64,000 bases of DNA, taken from assembly GCF_016545825.1 (NCBI RefSeq), contig NC_052613.1:48528112-48592111 (forward strand). Reading direction: 5' to 3'. The translations under genes and the position numbers were made by a program. The stretch comes from Eucalyptus grandis (taxonomy: Eukaryota; Streptophyta; Magnoliopsida; Myrtales; Myrtaceae). This document shows, piece after piece, positions 25,201-36,906 of this stretch (positions are counted from its first letter, which is position 1; each line of letters begins with the position of its first letter). The notes below the pieces were generated by a model, which worked only from the letters and a program-made list of their open reading frames with translations, was not told where the DNA came from and did not search any database.

Positions 25201-25490
25201 AAGAGCTGAGGACTGCTGGCCAAGTCGGGGTTGCCATTGGAGTTCTCTGTGAAGCCTTGACCAATGCAAGAAAGAGAATTCCTGGGGAGGAGTCATGGAA
25301 GGACATCATCAAGAAAGAAATTGATGAAGCTGCCGAAGCTCTGAGGAAGTTGGAGAGCGAGAATGAGTTCGTCTGGCATGACAAGATCGCTTCGGGTGAT
25401 GAGTTGCCATTGCCTCAGGGTAGCCGAATCGTGAAGATCATACCTTACCATCCCACCAGATGCGAGACACCTCTCGTTTTCAAGTTGTAG
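22203..25490 (+). CDS. BRO1 domain-containing protein
   Basis: Six exons join in frame: 22203-22247, 22732-22899, 23238-23502, 23579-23745, 23937-24086, 25143-25490 (TAG), all with GT...AG introns. They encode 380 aa. The first exon gives MMLHFPDPAKLKTKK and the second starts ILFEEVFAALDCGTLEQLKE. Further blocks are EAIAREMYGGLTSHNEQDLQ, RFELGMNLFLYGAILRERAL, DLVQSATLFREAAGVYHHI, ICLAEAQIVTIMKAEEKRTT, LRTAGQVGVAIGVLCEALT and a C-terminal basic tail. These match the plant endosomal-targeting BRO1-like proteins, a small family carrying only the BRO1 helical domain. By analogy with Bro1/ALIX the domain binds ESCRT-III subunits in late-endosome sorting, but the role of these short plant members is little known. 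The upper of two adjacent ATGs was chosen as start; either fits. No damage is seen. Confidence 0.93.
24087..25142 (+). other. Large last intron of the BRO1-domain gene
   Basis: At about 1.06 kb this is the longest intron of the gene. It is AT-rich with no exon-like stretch. Donor GTATGT (24087) and acceptor CACTCAG (25136-25142) are clear. Confidence 0.7.
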
Positions 25491-26780
25491 AGTACAGAGA
25501 CGACCGTGAAAGGATTCTTGTACATTCAACACGTCCTTCTAGGGAGAAAAAAAGATGGTTTTAATGTGCAGAATGAACGATGGGGATTGAAAATTTTGTG
25601 GGTCATCTTACATGATCTCTCAGTTCTTTTTCAAAAGCCAGATATCTCTATTGTGCATTCCCAACTTTGTAGGAATTCCAATCGCGTCAACTAACAGGGC
25701 GATTGGTTGTTTGCCCTTGGTTACAGGTGATCGGTTTCTTCTCACTGAGTTTTTTTTCTGGAGTGATATCGACAGAGAAAACAGAAGGAGAAGACACCGT
25801 GCGAATTGTTTGGTGCACAGAGGGTGAGAAGAACTCGAAGAAATGTCTCTTGCATTTGTAATGATAAATCAAGGATGTCTAAGGTGAAAAATTGGCTATG
25901 AGAGTGTGACGAGTGACGAGTGACGACCTACGAATTTTATATATTGTACCTTTTGCGCAGCTGGCCTCACCTGTTGAGCATACGAGATTTGGGGTTAACA
26001 CCGTGGGTTGTCGAATGCACTCTGATTGAACTTTTTAAGATTAATATTAACAAAAATCTCAAATTGATCTTAAATAATTTTTTGACCATTAAAAATCATA
26101 ATATGATACATCCGTAGTAAATTTATATTTTGTTAAATTTTATTATTAAATTATTAAGTTATATGATACATGACCATTGATTGATGAGAGCTTTATTGGT
26201 TCGAGATTTTATTGGTTCGAGATTTTACTCGTCATTTGTTACATATATCTAATTGTAGTTTTTGTGGTAATAATATAATTTAACGAAAATTAAAGGAATG
26301 TAAATTTGTTATAAATGTATACAAATTTAGAATTTTTGATATTTATATTAATTTGAGATTTTTGATAATATAAAATAAATCATTGGGATTTTATCTCAAT
26401 GCTCTCTTTCTAATATGAAAGGGGAGGTGAGGGTTCCAATCTCATCTTCAAATTGGGGTGGGAGTGAAAGTCTGACAGTAGAGTTAGAATAGAATGAATC
26501 TAAAAAAAAAAAAAAGAGTGAAGAACGAAGGCAGGAAAGTGGCGAAACGACCCGGCGACGACCGGTCGGAGCGCTCGCGGCAGCAACGCAGGCGATGTTA
26601 CAGGACTGCGTTTGGCCAAGTGGCGGAGTCGAAGCCATTTGACTTTGGCGATCACCTTTACCCTCCATCCTTTCCTCTCTCTCTCTCTCTTTTGTGTGGC
26701 CGACAAATTCCATTTCGCGCGCGGAGCTTTTTTAGATGGGAACTTCGAGGTAGGTGAAGGGCTGGAGAGGAAGAGAAGGA
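25491..26780. other. Spacer between the BRO1-domain and metallo-hydrolase-like genes
   Basis: The first few hundred bases should be 3' untranslated sequence of the BRO1-domain gene. From about 26000 to 26400 the DNA is very AT-rich. A GGTTCCAATCTC word followed by an A-run (26431-26514) hints at a SINE tail. The GC-richer stretch from 26520, with a (CT)n tract near 26677-26690, is the likely promoter and leader of the next gene. Confidence 0.4.
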
Positions 26781-29392
26781 ATGGCTGTCCCTTGCACTTC
26801 CCTTCGCTTCTCTTGCAAACTCCCCGCCAAGTCGCCATCTTTATCCCCAGCACAGCCTGCCCAGTCGGTGTCGATCCGCAGGGGTTCCAGCTGCTTCGAC
26901 TCGGGCGCGCTCAAGCTCTCCACCCGCAGGTCTTTTTCGTCTATTCTCTTGTTTCCTTGTGGCCGTATAATGGGGGCGAAATGATGGAGCGTTCGCGTTC
27001 GTAGGTCGGACGGTCTTGTTCCCTCTGTTGTTTCGGAAGGAAGCGCGGTCGAAACGAGCTCTGCCACCTCCGGTTTCTATAAACTCACTTACTTGGAGGT
27101 GCGTCTCGCGGTACTCTGTTTCTTGATCCGCGTTTCGCCGGAAGTTGCTAGCTTTGGACATGTCGGTGAGCGTGTGTGGACTTCTTGATATGTGTAGGGG
27201 AACAGTTGGCTTTGGGATGTGGGTGGGTTGAGGCTTTTGGTTGATCCAATCTTGGTGGGTAACTTGGACTTTGGCATCCCCTGGCTCTACGATGCTGCCA
27301 AGAAATTCTTGAAGACTTTCCAGGTCTCTTTGCTTTTGCGTCAGTTCACTTCCTTGCTTTGTTTGATGTGATTCTTGGGTTGATTTTGGGGATTTTGTTT
27401 CGCTATGTTTGCGTTTGGGTTCAGCTCAGCGATCTTCCTGATGTTGATTACTTGTTGATTACCCAAAGCCTGGATGATCACTGCCACTTGAAGACCTTGA
27501 GGCCACTTTCGGAGATGAAACCAGATCTGAGAGTGGTTGCTACTCCCAATGCCAAGTCTTTACTGGATCCCCTTTTCAGAAATGTGAGTATAATTTGTAT
27601 TTCATGGGCTTGTTTCTCAAGAGTACTTTGGCAACCTCTAGCAGATCTTCTCTTTAGTTCCTATATAATGTAATGTTCCTTTCCTTCGATGCCACGTACT
27701 ATGTAATTGAGGAGCACTCTTTGCTTAGACTATTAACATGTTGGCGAATGAGAGTCTCGAGTAGTTTCACTTCAGACTGTCTGGAAACCACATATAACTA
27801 AAGTGAGAGTGCATCACAGCACATCTCTTGGTATATGGTGTGCCATTTTCTTATCTATGGAAGCTAAAAGTATACTCTTGATAATCTACATCGCGTCTCA
27901 GTGTGCAAAACTAGTCTGGTAGCTCAATGAAAAGCTCAAGATATCAGGTGTAAACGAACTTGATTCCTGTGAGTGTATCACACGTTGTGCTTTTAGCTTC
28001 ACTTGATTTAGCTCCTCAGTTGGTTTTATGCATAGATAGCTATCGAGTCAACTATCACTAGAGGGAGGTACTTTTCTTTGATTTTCAGAACTGAATCCCG
28101 GAACCTGCTAAGCCGACAACTTAGACAATCCTCAATGCCTCTGCTATGTGGTTTTGCCTTGTTTAGTCCCCAACTTAGTTTCAGAATATTTCAGGTCACC
28201 TTTTTAGAACCTGGCCAAAGCTGTGAAGTGGAAGCAAGAACAGGTCCAAACGTCAGAATTCAGGCCACTCCAGGACCAGTTTTAGGTCCTCCTTGGCAAA
28301 GGCCTGAGAATGGGTATAAATTTCAATCTCTAATTCTGCTGTAAATTATGACTCTAGACAGTTTCCCTCCTATAAGTGATCTCATCTATTATGCTGTTAG
28401 TCAATAGAAATGCATTTATCTGTCGTGTTTGTGATTAAGCTCTCTCTCTGTCTCTCTCATTGGCTTCATACTTCAGGTATCTTGTATCTCTACCAGGACA
28501 ATTAAGTCTTTACTATGAACCCCACTGTGTTTATAACAAGAGTTTGCTGGAGAAAGAACGGGCTGATATTATTATTACACCAGTTATTAAGCAGCTTCTT
28601 CCAAATTTTACCTTGGTCTCAGGGCAAGAGGATGCTGTTCAACTTGCTAAGCTGCTGCAGGCCAAGTATAGCATATTTTCCTTGACTCTTTCAGAATTTT
28701 TGGGAAGCATACTTTCAGTAAGTATGTATGAAAATAGCTTTCTTTCCTTTACATGCAGGTATGTTGTCCCGATGAAGAATGGAGACCTCGACGGCACAGG
28801 ATTTCTTGCTAGTATAGTCCAGGCTGAAGGAACGATAGAATCATTTAAGGTTTGTGATCCTCACTGCAGAAATGGTGCAAATTACTAGGAAAAGTATTAG
28901 GGAGATTGACTTTGACATTATGCAAAGATGAAACCTTTTATTTTACTACTGGAATTGTGTGCCAAATTTTTAATTCACGAGAGAGGCAGATCTTCCTGAT
29001 TTTCTCGAGGAATATATAGTGCGCCACTTTCTTTGTATAGTGATCATCCATGGCCATGGTGATTGTCGAGTACTGAGGTGATGCAATCAGCCATGAGTTT
29101 CAGTCTCTTTTCCCTGCTTGTGGTAAGTTCTACATGGATGAATACAGAGGAGCTTCAAACGTTAAAGTAAATTTAGAGTTGCTGTTATTTGAGCCAAAAA
29201 CTACGCAGTTGTTTTCATGTTATCCTCCCCTTTAAGTAGACTTCACCATAACAGATTGTGAATGCTTGTTACTTTGCAATGAGATTCAACATTGTCAGCT
29301 AAATGATAATCGCTCTGCAGGAGCTCTTGTCTAAGGAAATACCGGATGCTCAAGTGCTGCAACCTACTCCTGGAGTACCCCTTGAGATATAA
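26781..29392 (+). CDS. Metallo-hydrolase/oxidoreductase superfamily-like protein, probably plastid-targeted
   Basis: Eight exons join in frame: 26781-26929, 27005-27098, 27198-27323, 27425-27583, 28195-28313, 28477-28665, 28759-28849, 29321-29392 (TAA), all GT...AG. They encode 332 aa. The first ~50 residues (MAVPCTSLRFSCKLPAKSPS and on) are rich in Ser, Ala and basic residues with few acids, as in chloroplast transit peptides. Next come GNSWLWDVGGLRLLVDPILVG, a beta-lactamase-fold-like opening, and LLITQSLDDHCH at about residues 133-144 in the place of the THxHxDH metal motif. Later blocks are PGPVLGPPWQRPENGYLVSL, DIIITPVIKQLLPNFTLVSG and VVPMKNGDLDGTGFLASIV. It resembles the Arabidopsis At1g29700-type proteins, whose substrate is unknown to me. 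No damage is seen. Confidence 0.88.
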
Positions 29393-30929
29393 CCTTGACT
29401 TGCTATCGTTTTGAAGCGTATGTTATGCAGCCAACATTTATTTCAAGTTCCAACCATCATGCAGCTGCACTGTGAGTAGAGTTTACCAATGCAGCCATCT
29501 CGTTGGAGAAACTCATTCTCAGGCTTGTACATGTAATCCTGTAATGGTTTTCTTTGGGATACCTGAATATGTCCTATGTATATATTAGACAGAATATTCC
29601 CAGCACCTCGTATGTTGATCGGTTTCAAAAGTACTCTCTGTTTGGTACTCGTCCTATCAAGTTAGGGTGGTTCCAGGGGCTTCTATGTAAACGAAGTGCT
29701 CGATCTTAAAGTGGGGTATACATTGATAGGAGATGTAATTACACTTCCATTTGCCATTGCATTTCTCATCTACAGTTAACAGTCTAAAGTCCTGTTGGGA
29801 TCCCTGGATCATTACTATCTTCTTCTGAGTTCTCAGCTTGGCATGCAGTTCAATCCCACTCGTTGACCACTGGCACTTAAGCCGTGATAACCTTCAAATG
29901 TCCTGCATTTTGTTAGTCTCTGAAGGAGCTAACAATTTTACATCTGAAACTTTATAATTAGACCATCATATCGGTCGTTTGAATTGCATATCCCATAAGC
30001 TGTTTTCCCTTCTAAACCATTCCAAACAAAAGCAAAACTTCATGCATTATGTTCACGATGAAGTCCAGTTTCTCGTATCGTGTAGTTTATCTCAGATTTT
30101 TTTTGTCTGCTATGAAGTGCTGGGCCAGCATCATTGAGCTCAATGTCAAACTCTTTAGTTTACCTCAGACTTTTTTGGTCTGATATTAAGTGCTGGGCCA
30201 ACGTCATTGAGCTGAATGTCAAACTCTTAACATAATATGGGCCGAGATGCCAGGTACCACTCTGCCTTTTTCTTCTCCACGACTTTCTCAGATTGACTTG
30301 AGTATATTTGAATAATGTTCGAGTGTATCGAGATCAGTTCGCCAAATTGACTTATAAAAAAATGTGACCTTTGCTTATTGAGCTTTGAATATTGCCGCCC
30401 TCTTTTAGTAATATCACGTTTAAAAGCATCCTATGTGATGCTGCTTGCCGTCGCCCCTCGCTTCGCCTGGACTTTCTTTAATTGATGCATTCACGATTCG
30501 CGGATTCTTCCCCAACCGAACTGCGTTTCCCCGAGTGTTAATTATCGTCATTCTTGTTATCACGCGTTTCGTTAGCATCCCGTCTAAGTGCTTTGTTTGA
30601 TTTGAAAAAGTGGAGATTGGGACATTATCAAATTGTGACCGCTCGAATCCTACGTGACCAAGCCCGCCGATTGGATAGCAAGAGCCCACCGGGACAACCG
30701 TCTGCCTCGCAATTGGATTTTATAGCACCCTCATCCACTTTGGGTTTTATTATGTAATGATTCTGAACCTAGTCGCGGTTCTGCAACTTATTAGTAATGA
30801 TCACTATCTTTTGACTAAAAAATAAATAAATCCTACATGACCACATGCATCGACCGCCTTTTCTAGTCTAAGTTCATTTGGGGATTGAATGAATTAGTGT
30901 TGCAATTGGCCATGAGTGTTGCATGAACC
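29393..30929. other. 3' flank of the metallo-hydrolase-like gene and intergenic DNA
   Basis: The first few hundred bases should be 3' untranslated sequence. A word of roughly 60 bases around GTGCTGGGCCA...CATTGAGCT...AATGTCAAACTC occurs twice, near 30115-30160 and 30187-30228, a short tandem duplication. No further gene seen. Confidence 0.4.
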
Positions 30930-31380
30930 TGGCCTAAGTATGCGGTCAGATTAATAATCCTTCTCCACTTTCTTAGAAATAAGGGATGGATTAAGAAGCA
31001 CCCTATTTGAATAAGTCATGGATTCATCTACCAAGTTATTTTGCCTTAAGTGCGGTCAGATTCAGAGTACTATCCCACTTTCTTCGAAATAAGAGATAGA
31101 TTAAGAAGCACCATGTTTGAATAAGCCACGCATTCATCTACTAGGTTAATATTTGGCCTAAGCATGCGGTTGGATAAAGAATACTTTCCCACTTTCTTCG
31201 AAGTAAGGGATAGATTAAGAAGCACTCCGTTTGAATAAGCCATGCATTAATCTACTAGGTTAATGTTTGGCCTAAGTATGCCGTCAGATTAAGAATACTT
31301 TCCCACTTTCTTTGAAATTTGGGATGGATTAAGAAGCACCCCATTTGAATAAGCCATGCATCCATCTACTAGGTTAAGAT
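30930..31380. repeat. Tandem repeat, about 114-bp unit, four copies
   Basis: The word GATTAAGAAGCAC starts at 30989, 31099, 31213 and 31327, giving spacings of 110, 114 and 114. Each unit also has CCTAAGTATGCGGTCAGATT, CCCACTTTCTTCGAAATAAG, TGAATAAGCCATGCATTCAT and CTACTAGGTTAAT. Copies differ by scattered substitutions and one short indel. Confidence 0.9.
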
Positions 31381-33250
31381 TGTGGATGGTTGGCTTGGCG
31401 ATGATTTCACAAAGAATTCTAAGACATCAATGCAATAGGACAGAGTTCAAATCTTGACATATATTTTATTTGCCTCCCTTTTTACATATTTCCATGTTGA
31501 GTGTTGGGGTAAAAAAGTTCAGCTTGTTTGTTAGAGGGAATGTTAGAATATTTATTTTTTAAGAAAATTTTAGAACAATTAGTAATAATACATAATTTTT
31601 TTTCACTCCTTATATGAAACAATAGTTCTCGGTTTCATTTTAGAGCTTAATTATGGAGAAAAGTATTGAAAAAGTCCTAAACCTATAACATTGATATCAA
31701 TTCATTGCTAAACTTTTTAATTCGATCAATTTAATTCTAAACATTTTTACATTGATACCAATTTTGTACATTCGGCCGATTGAGGCAAGGAATTGCTGAT
31801 ATAAATGTCGGTCGTCCTACATAGTATAGCTGGTGCTAACAATTTTTATTAAGTATTTTAAATCTTCTTTTTTTTCTTAGGTACCATGATGTCAACATAG
31901 CAACAAATGCCAACAATATCATAGCGGCATTTCATTATCTCTCTCGCAAAGAGAATTGGTTTGACTAGATGAATTACACAAAATTCGTGTCCATAGTTAT
32001 AGCCTTGGATTGCTTGTAGATGAATTACACAAAATTTGTGCTCCTAGTTATAGCTTTGGATTGCTTGTCCCTGCGCAAACCTGGAATAAGCATCATGGTC
32101 TATCGATTGTGACCTCGGTTCAGTTGATGACAGGACATGTACCTCAGTTCAGCCCCTTCAATTGTTTTCTGTCCTCTATCCAATTTCCTTTCTTTTTTCT
32201 TTTTTCAGATGGCCAACTTAAATAGAAGGATATCCATACATATGTACAGATATATACAAATCTATAGTGTCGGGAGAGACGAATCGTTGCACGCCACGTC
32301 CCATTTTAATTATCCAGCTGGGGCTGGACATGTCTGCCTCTTGTCTCTCATGCGATCGAAGACCCCGAAGCGTCGTGGGACGTTTGACTATTCTCCGAAT
32401 ATTCGTGCATGTCGCATTTTCTTCACCAGATAAACATGCATTGACGTGTCGAACCGGACTTGGTTTTTAATTTTCCCGCTTCCTGCTGTCATCCAATTCG
32501 TCGGTTAGATACATACGCGTGTTTTGCCAATTTGAGACGAGAGAGCACATGTTACAGAAGAAATCAAAAAACATATACGACGCTCTCGATCGCGATATGT
32601 CCTGAAAAGACACGAATGGAGCCTCCGCGATCACATCCCACGTGGAGTTTGTATCCTAACGAGATGGAGTTCCACGCTATAATTTAAAAGAACAAGCAAA
32701 TATCTGGAAAATTGGTGGGATTCGAAAATTGGTTTGGCAGTGGGTTTTCTTTTGTGCGTGATTTCTCCGAGGGTAGAAAAATCAATATCCAGATATTCAA
32801 GTCCAAATACAACGAAGAATTAAACATTACTCACATTGGACCCTCACCGGCCCCGTCAAAACCATGCAAATGTTTTATTATTATAAATTCCACATTTTAA
32901 TTGGCTTAATCTATCACATGATCTATAGAACGAGTCTTAATTGACTGTCTTGCTGTCCTAAATTAAACTTTCATCACCTTGCAGATTTTTTGTTTTCATA
33001 ACGATGCATGCATTCTTCACGCACTGAAATTAAAATACATTGGCGCGTGGACCGGATCTTCGCTCTCTGATACGATAGAGAAGATCGAGAGAAGATCGTC
33101 TCTTTAGTCTTCGTGAAGGTTTGGGAGCTCGTCTCTTCCAATTCAGTGCAACCGCAGCGAGACGGGACTTCCCCTTCCGCGAGGGGTTCCATGTCTGGCC
33201 TTTGGATATACTGAAGGGTCGCTTTATGCTTCTAGTCTCCTTTCGTAACG

Positions 33251-33254
<4 letters not shown>
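31381..33254. other. Intergenic DNA
   Basis: Apart from the 51-bp duplication I see no structure with confidence. The stretch around 31660-31850 (CTAAACCTATAACATTG..., CTAAACATTTTTACATTG...) resembles one arm of the inverted-repeat MITEs seen elsewhere in the window, but a partner arm is not clear. Confidence 0.35.
31966..32068. repeat. 51-bp direct tandem duplication
   Basis: TAGATGAATTACACAAAATT begins at 31966 and again at 32017. Both copies run on through TAGTTATAGC-TTGGATTGCTTG with a few mismatches. Confidence 0.85.

Positions 33255-33290
<36 letters not shown>
33255..33290. repeat. (CT)n microsatellite
   Basis: A pure CT tract of 36 bases. Many of the ORFs crossing it are artefacts of the low-complexity sequence. 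Confidence 0.95.
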
Positions 33291-33292
<2 letters not shown>

Positions 33293-34016
33293 CCAATGTC
33301 TATCTTCTCGATCCGCGGGAACGATCTCTATCTTCTCGTGTCTAAAGATCATCGGTTGGCTGGGATTCGCAGGAAATGCAATAATTTATTGGGGGCAATG
33401 TCAGGGAGGTGAACATTCTTTCTTAGCATTGAGCCATATGTAAGTGGCGAGAGAGTTTTAGTATTAAAAAAAAAGAGGAGTCAAAAGTTATTTAATCTAA
33501 CAAGGGATCGATTTGTTTAGATGTTTAGCGAGTCGCCGATGGTCTTTGCACGCGGGATTAGGGTTACAAAGTGCAACAAGATTGGCTGCCGTAAAATTGA
33601 ATATTATGTATATTTAGACATGACTATGGATATTTTTATTGTTTTTGTTTATTTATGTTTACAACGGTCAAGGTTTTGGTTCATGTAGTTTCCAGAATAT
33701 AAATATCATTTAGAGATATAACCGCTTTTACATGAGATATGATCTCAAGAAACTCTTCAAGTTTTTCTCGTTTCCTATGTTAATGTTAAATATTTTCTCT
33801 AATAATCCATGGGTACGAGCACAGAGGTTTAGTTAACTAGAGATTCACAGAATAGTTATAAGTTTCATAAATCAATTAAGTCCCAACAGTTAAGCTTGCC
33901 AAGTGACCCAGATCTTAGTGGGATTTTGGAAAAAAAATGACATCAAGTTCCTATGCTGAAAGCCCCTAAACTCCCAGCCAAGTGGTGCTAACTTTATTAA
34001 GTTTGTTCAACCTAAC

Positions 34017-34075
34017 AATTACCAATGTTGAGATTTTGAATTATGGTGCTCTATTGTACTGCATATGTTAAGGGA

Positions 34076-34108
<33 letters not shown>

Positions 34109-34230
34109 GTTAAGGGAGTACTCTCTCTCTCTCTCTCAATTACCAATGTTGAGATTTTGAAATATGGTGCTCTCTTGTACTGAATATGTTAAGGGAGTAC
34201 TCTCTCTCTCTCTCTGAATAGGTTAAGGGA

Positions 34231-34279
<49 letters not shown>
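34017..34279. repeat. Nested repeat of a 121-bp unit with CT microsatellites
   Basis: AATTACCAATGTTGAGATTT starts at 34017 and 34138. Each copy ends in TTAAGGGAGTA plus a (CT)n run. The sub-unit TTAAGGGAGTACTCTCT appears four times in all, each joined to a CT tract of different length; the longest tract is about 34228-34279. Confidence 0.9.
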
Positions 34280-34280
<1 letters not shown>

Positions 34281-36906
34281 GATTAAAGATAACTTGATTC
34301 CCCGTGTTTATTAATCAATAATAACATGATAACTATAACAACAAACCGAGTCTTATTCCAACTAGGCAATATACAATATATTACCTCATTGTACTTGATC
34401 TTGTATTAGATTCTCAGTAAAGTTTAATTACACCATAATTTTTCTTGTCATTTCTTTCCACGTTCTTCTGTAACCCTTCTAACTATCGTTTTGCAACCTT
34501 TTCTATCACACGCCTTGATCATGGGGGCATCTTAAGATCTTTCTTCAACATGGCCAAACCACATCGAATAGAAATTCCTCTCTATTATCTTCGATTTTCT
34601 GAAATACCCACCTGGTCGCGCATAGAATCATTTCTAACATTGCCCAACAAACAAAGCATTCATCTCCAAAGTGACTGTACGGTGAAGGTTTACAAACAAT
34701 GAAAAGTCAAAAGTGTAAGTCATTCCAAACAATCCGTGTGTTTACTCTATAGAAATTAATTAGTACTTGAAGAATTTTTAGTGTTCAATTGTTGACAAAA
34801 AGAGTTGGGGGAGGGAGTTTGGTTTGTAAACATGCTTAAGAGCTGCTTTTAGTGCTTAAGTTGATCCCTAATATCCTTATACAAATGCAAAAATTAATTG
34901 TCATGATTTTGCTACAGTTGCAAAATTTCCTTTAGTGGAAGTTCTAGTCTCAACTCTCACCGTGCAAGGAAAATGGGCAGATTTTCTACGTCAATTAAGA
35001 ATATTTTCTAAGGAAAAGTTATCAGCGCAATTGCTCGACTATGGGAAGCGAAAAATTTAAGATTGTTGGTGTTTTTATCGCATCCGAATGATTCGGATGG
35101 AGTTTTTGATCAAGCCAGTAACCGTATTGAAAGGTTTTAGACAAGAAATTCCTTTTCAATATATTAGGATAAGCGGCATGAGATCTTCAAGCCTCCAACT
35201 TTCCATTTCCGAATAAGAATAATTTCTGCAATGGAGATGGGTAACAAAGAAGGTGAATCAAAGGTGATGCTCCTGCGAAGATTGGGGATCAGGACAAATC
35301 GAGAGTGAAAGAGAAACGCTAAAGGTACCAAAATGTTTTTAGTAAATTTCGTTTATAGAGTGATTTCACTAGAACCTGTCGGATGTTTAGATAAACCAAT
35401 TATTTGTGCTCTGCTCTCGGACACTTGGAAAAGAACTGATGATAATGAGCCGCTCTAGTAAGTTTGTTCATAATGCTTGTTCCACTTAAATAAAGGAGCT
35501 GATGCAGTTATGAGTCAACATTGTATCCAATGTCACAAGAATTCTCTCGCTTGCTTGACTCTAGAACAAATCACTAATCGGGCAATTCCATAGTGCAAAA
35601 ATCTTGGACATGAGTAGGTTCTAAATTGCTTTCCTAAGCCCGTGCGGGGTTAACCACCGGGTATGAGAGTTTATCCTAGGGGTCTTCTCGTAAAAATCCA
35701 ATATTTTGCGATTCCCCACGATAAAGTACACGACGTGTTTCACCAATCCAATTCGAGTCGTCGAAATTTTGAATTGAGTAAATATTTTAGAGCATGGCAT
35801 CGAGATATTCCAAAGCATATCTTCAGACGTACCCACTGAATAGGTTAGTAGTACATTCAAAATGTTTAGGGCAAAAGATATGCCTAGGGCAAAAGATATG
35901 CCTCGGTATCTGGAATATTCAGCCAATTATTGAACTAGAACCACGAAGTACACAGCTAAGTGTCGCCGCTTCTATGGTCGGAACCTTCGACCCCAACACT
36001 GAGAAAACTAATAGGTCGAGCCCCTTTTGCCTTGTGCCTTTGTGTCAACATCAATGCATAAACTATCCATTCGAGGTTTCCTCCCCCAAATTTTGCGCCA
36101 AAAGGAATATCCGATGTGCTTTCTCAACTATTCCGACGTTGAGTGCTCACTGTACTCTCAGTTGAAACCCGAGATAGAGGCCAAAATTGTCTGGAGTGGT
36201 GTGTTGCTTTCGATTGGTGCCTCTGTCTCTCCCATGAATTAGCTGCCTTTCATGTTAACGTCAAGTAATTTAGACACAAATGTGCTCGTCTTTCTTGGCT
36301 TGACACCTGGGATCAATTAGTCAAACTAAAGCAATCTCCCTTTGAGGTTTGTCTAAGGAACACGGACCTGTGTGTCTCGTGGAATTACACAGTATGCGTG
36401 GAATAGGAGAACGGTCATATCCTGTGAGAATTAGTCGACTAAAGAAGAGAAATTGGACGAAAATCAATATGTTTGCGTAGATTGGCCGTACAATATACAC
36501 CTTTAATGTCTTGTAAATGAGCATGCAGTATCTATCAAGACATGTTTCGCAAAGAGTGACATTCTAGTGTCCCACGAAGTCCACTGGACATTGTATTTTC
36601 GCCATTGAAGCACATCGGTTCTGCAAGTAACTCGCTTACACCAATTTCTTGACCTATCTGACTGAATTTTGGACAAGTTCTTTTAGGTTATTGTACTTTG
36701 GAAAGCTTGATTTGCCTGGCTGCTTTGAGCTTTTTTAAAAAGAAAGTATCGGAATAAGTTCTCTAAAGTATCAAAATGACTTTAATCTCAATTTTGAGCA
36801 AGTCTCGAACTGCACTGCGTGCATGGGGTATCAAAATGTTCTCTTATTTTTTATTTTGTATATGATCCCGTTACAAAATTTCAGCATGACTCACGCCCTG
36901 TACGAC
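34280..36906. other. Intergenic DNA downstream of the HHO-like gene
   Basis: No gene recognised. An 18-base unit around GGGCAAAAGATATGCCT is tandemly doubled near 35869-35903. ORFs at 35621-36242 carry no domain I know. The last few hundred bases before 36907 should be 3' untranslated sequence of the minus-strand gene. Confidence 0.4.

Noticed and set aside
26431..26514. B-box-like GGTTCCAATCTC with A-run, possible SINE end
   Set aside because: No A box at tRNA spacing and no duplication found, so not called as an element.
30930..31380. CRISPR-like array
   Set aside because: The units are about 114 bp and similar throughout, with no short constant repeat alternating with unique spacers, and the DNA is eukaryotic.
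35868..35926. Tandem GISFALGISFAL peptide in a minus-strand ORF
   Set aside because: It results from a doubled 18-base unit in non-coding DNA; the rest of the ORF shows no family signature.
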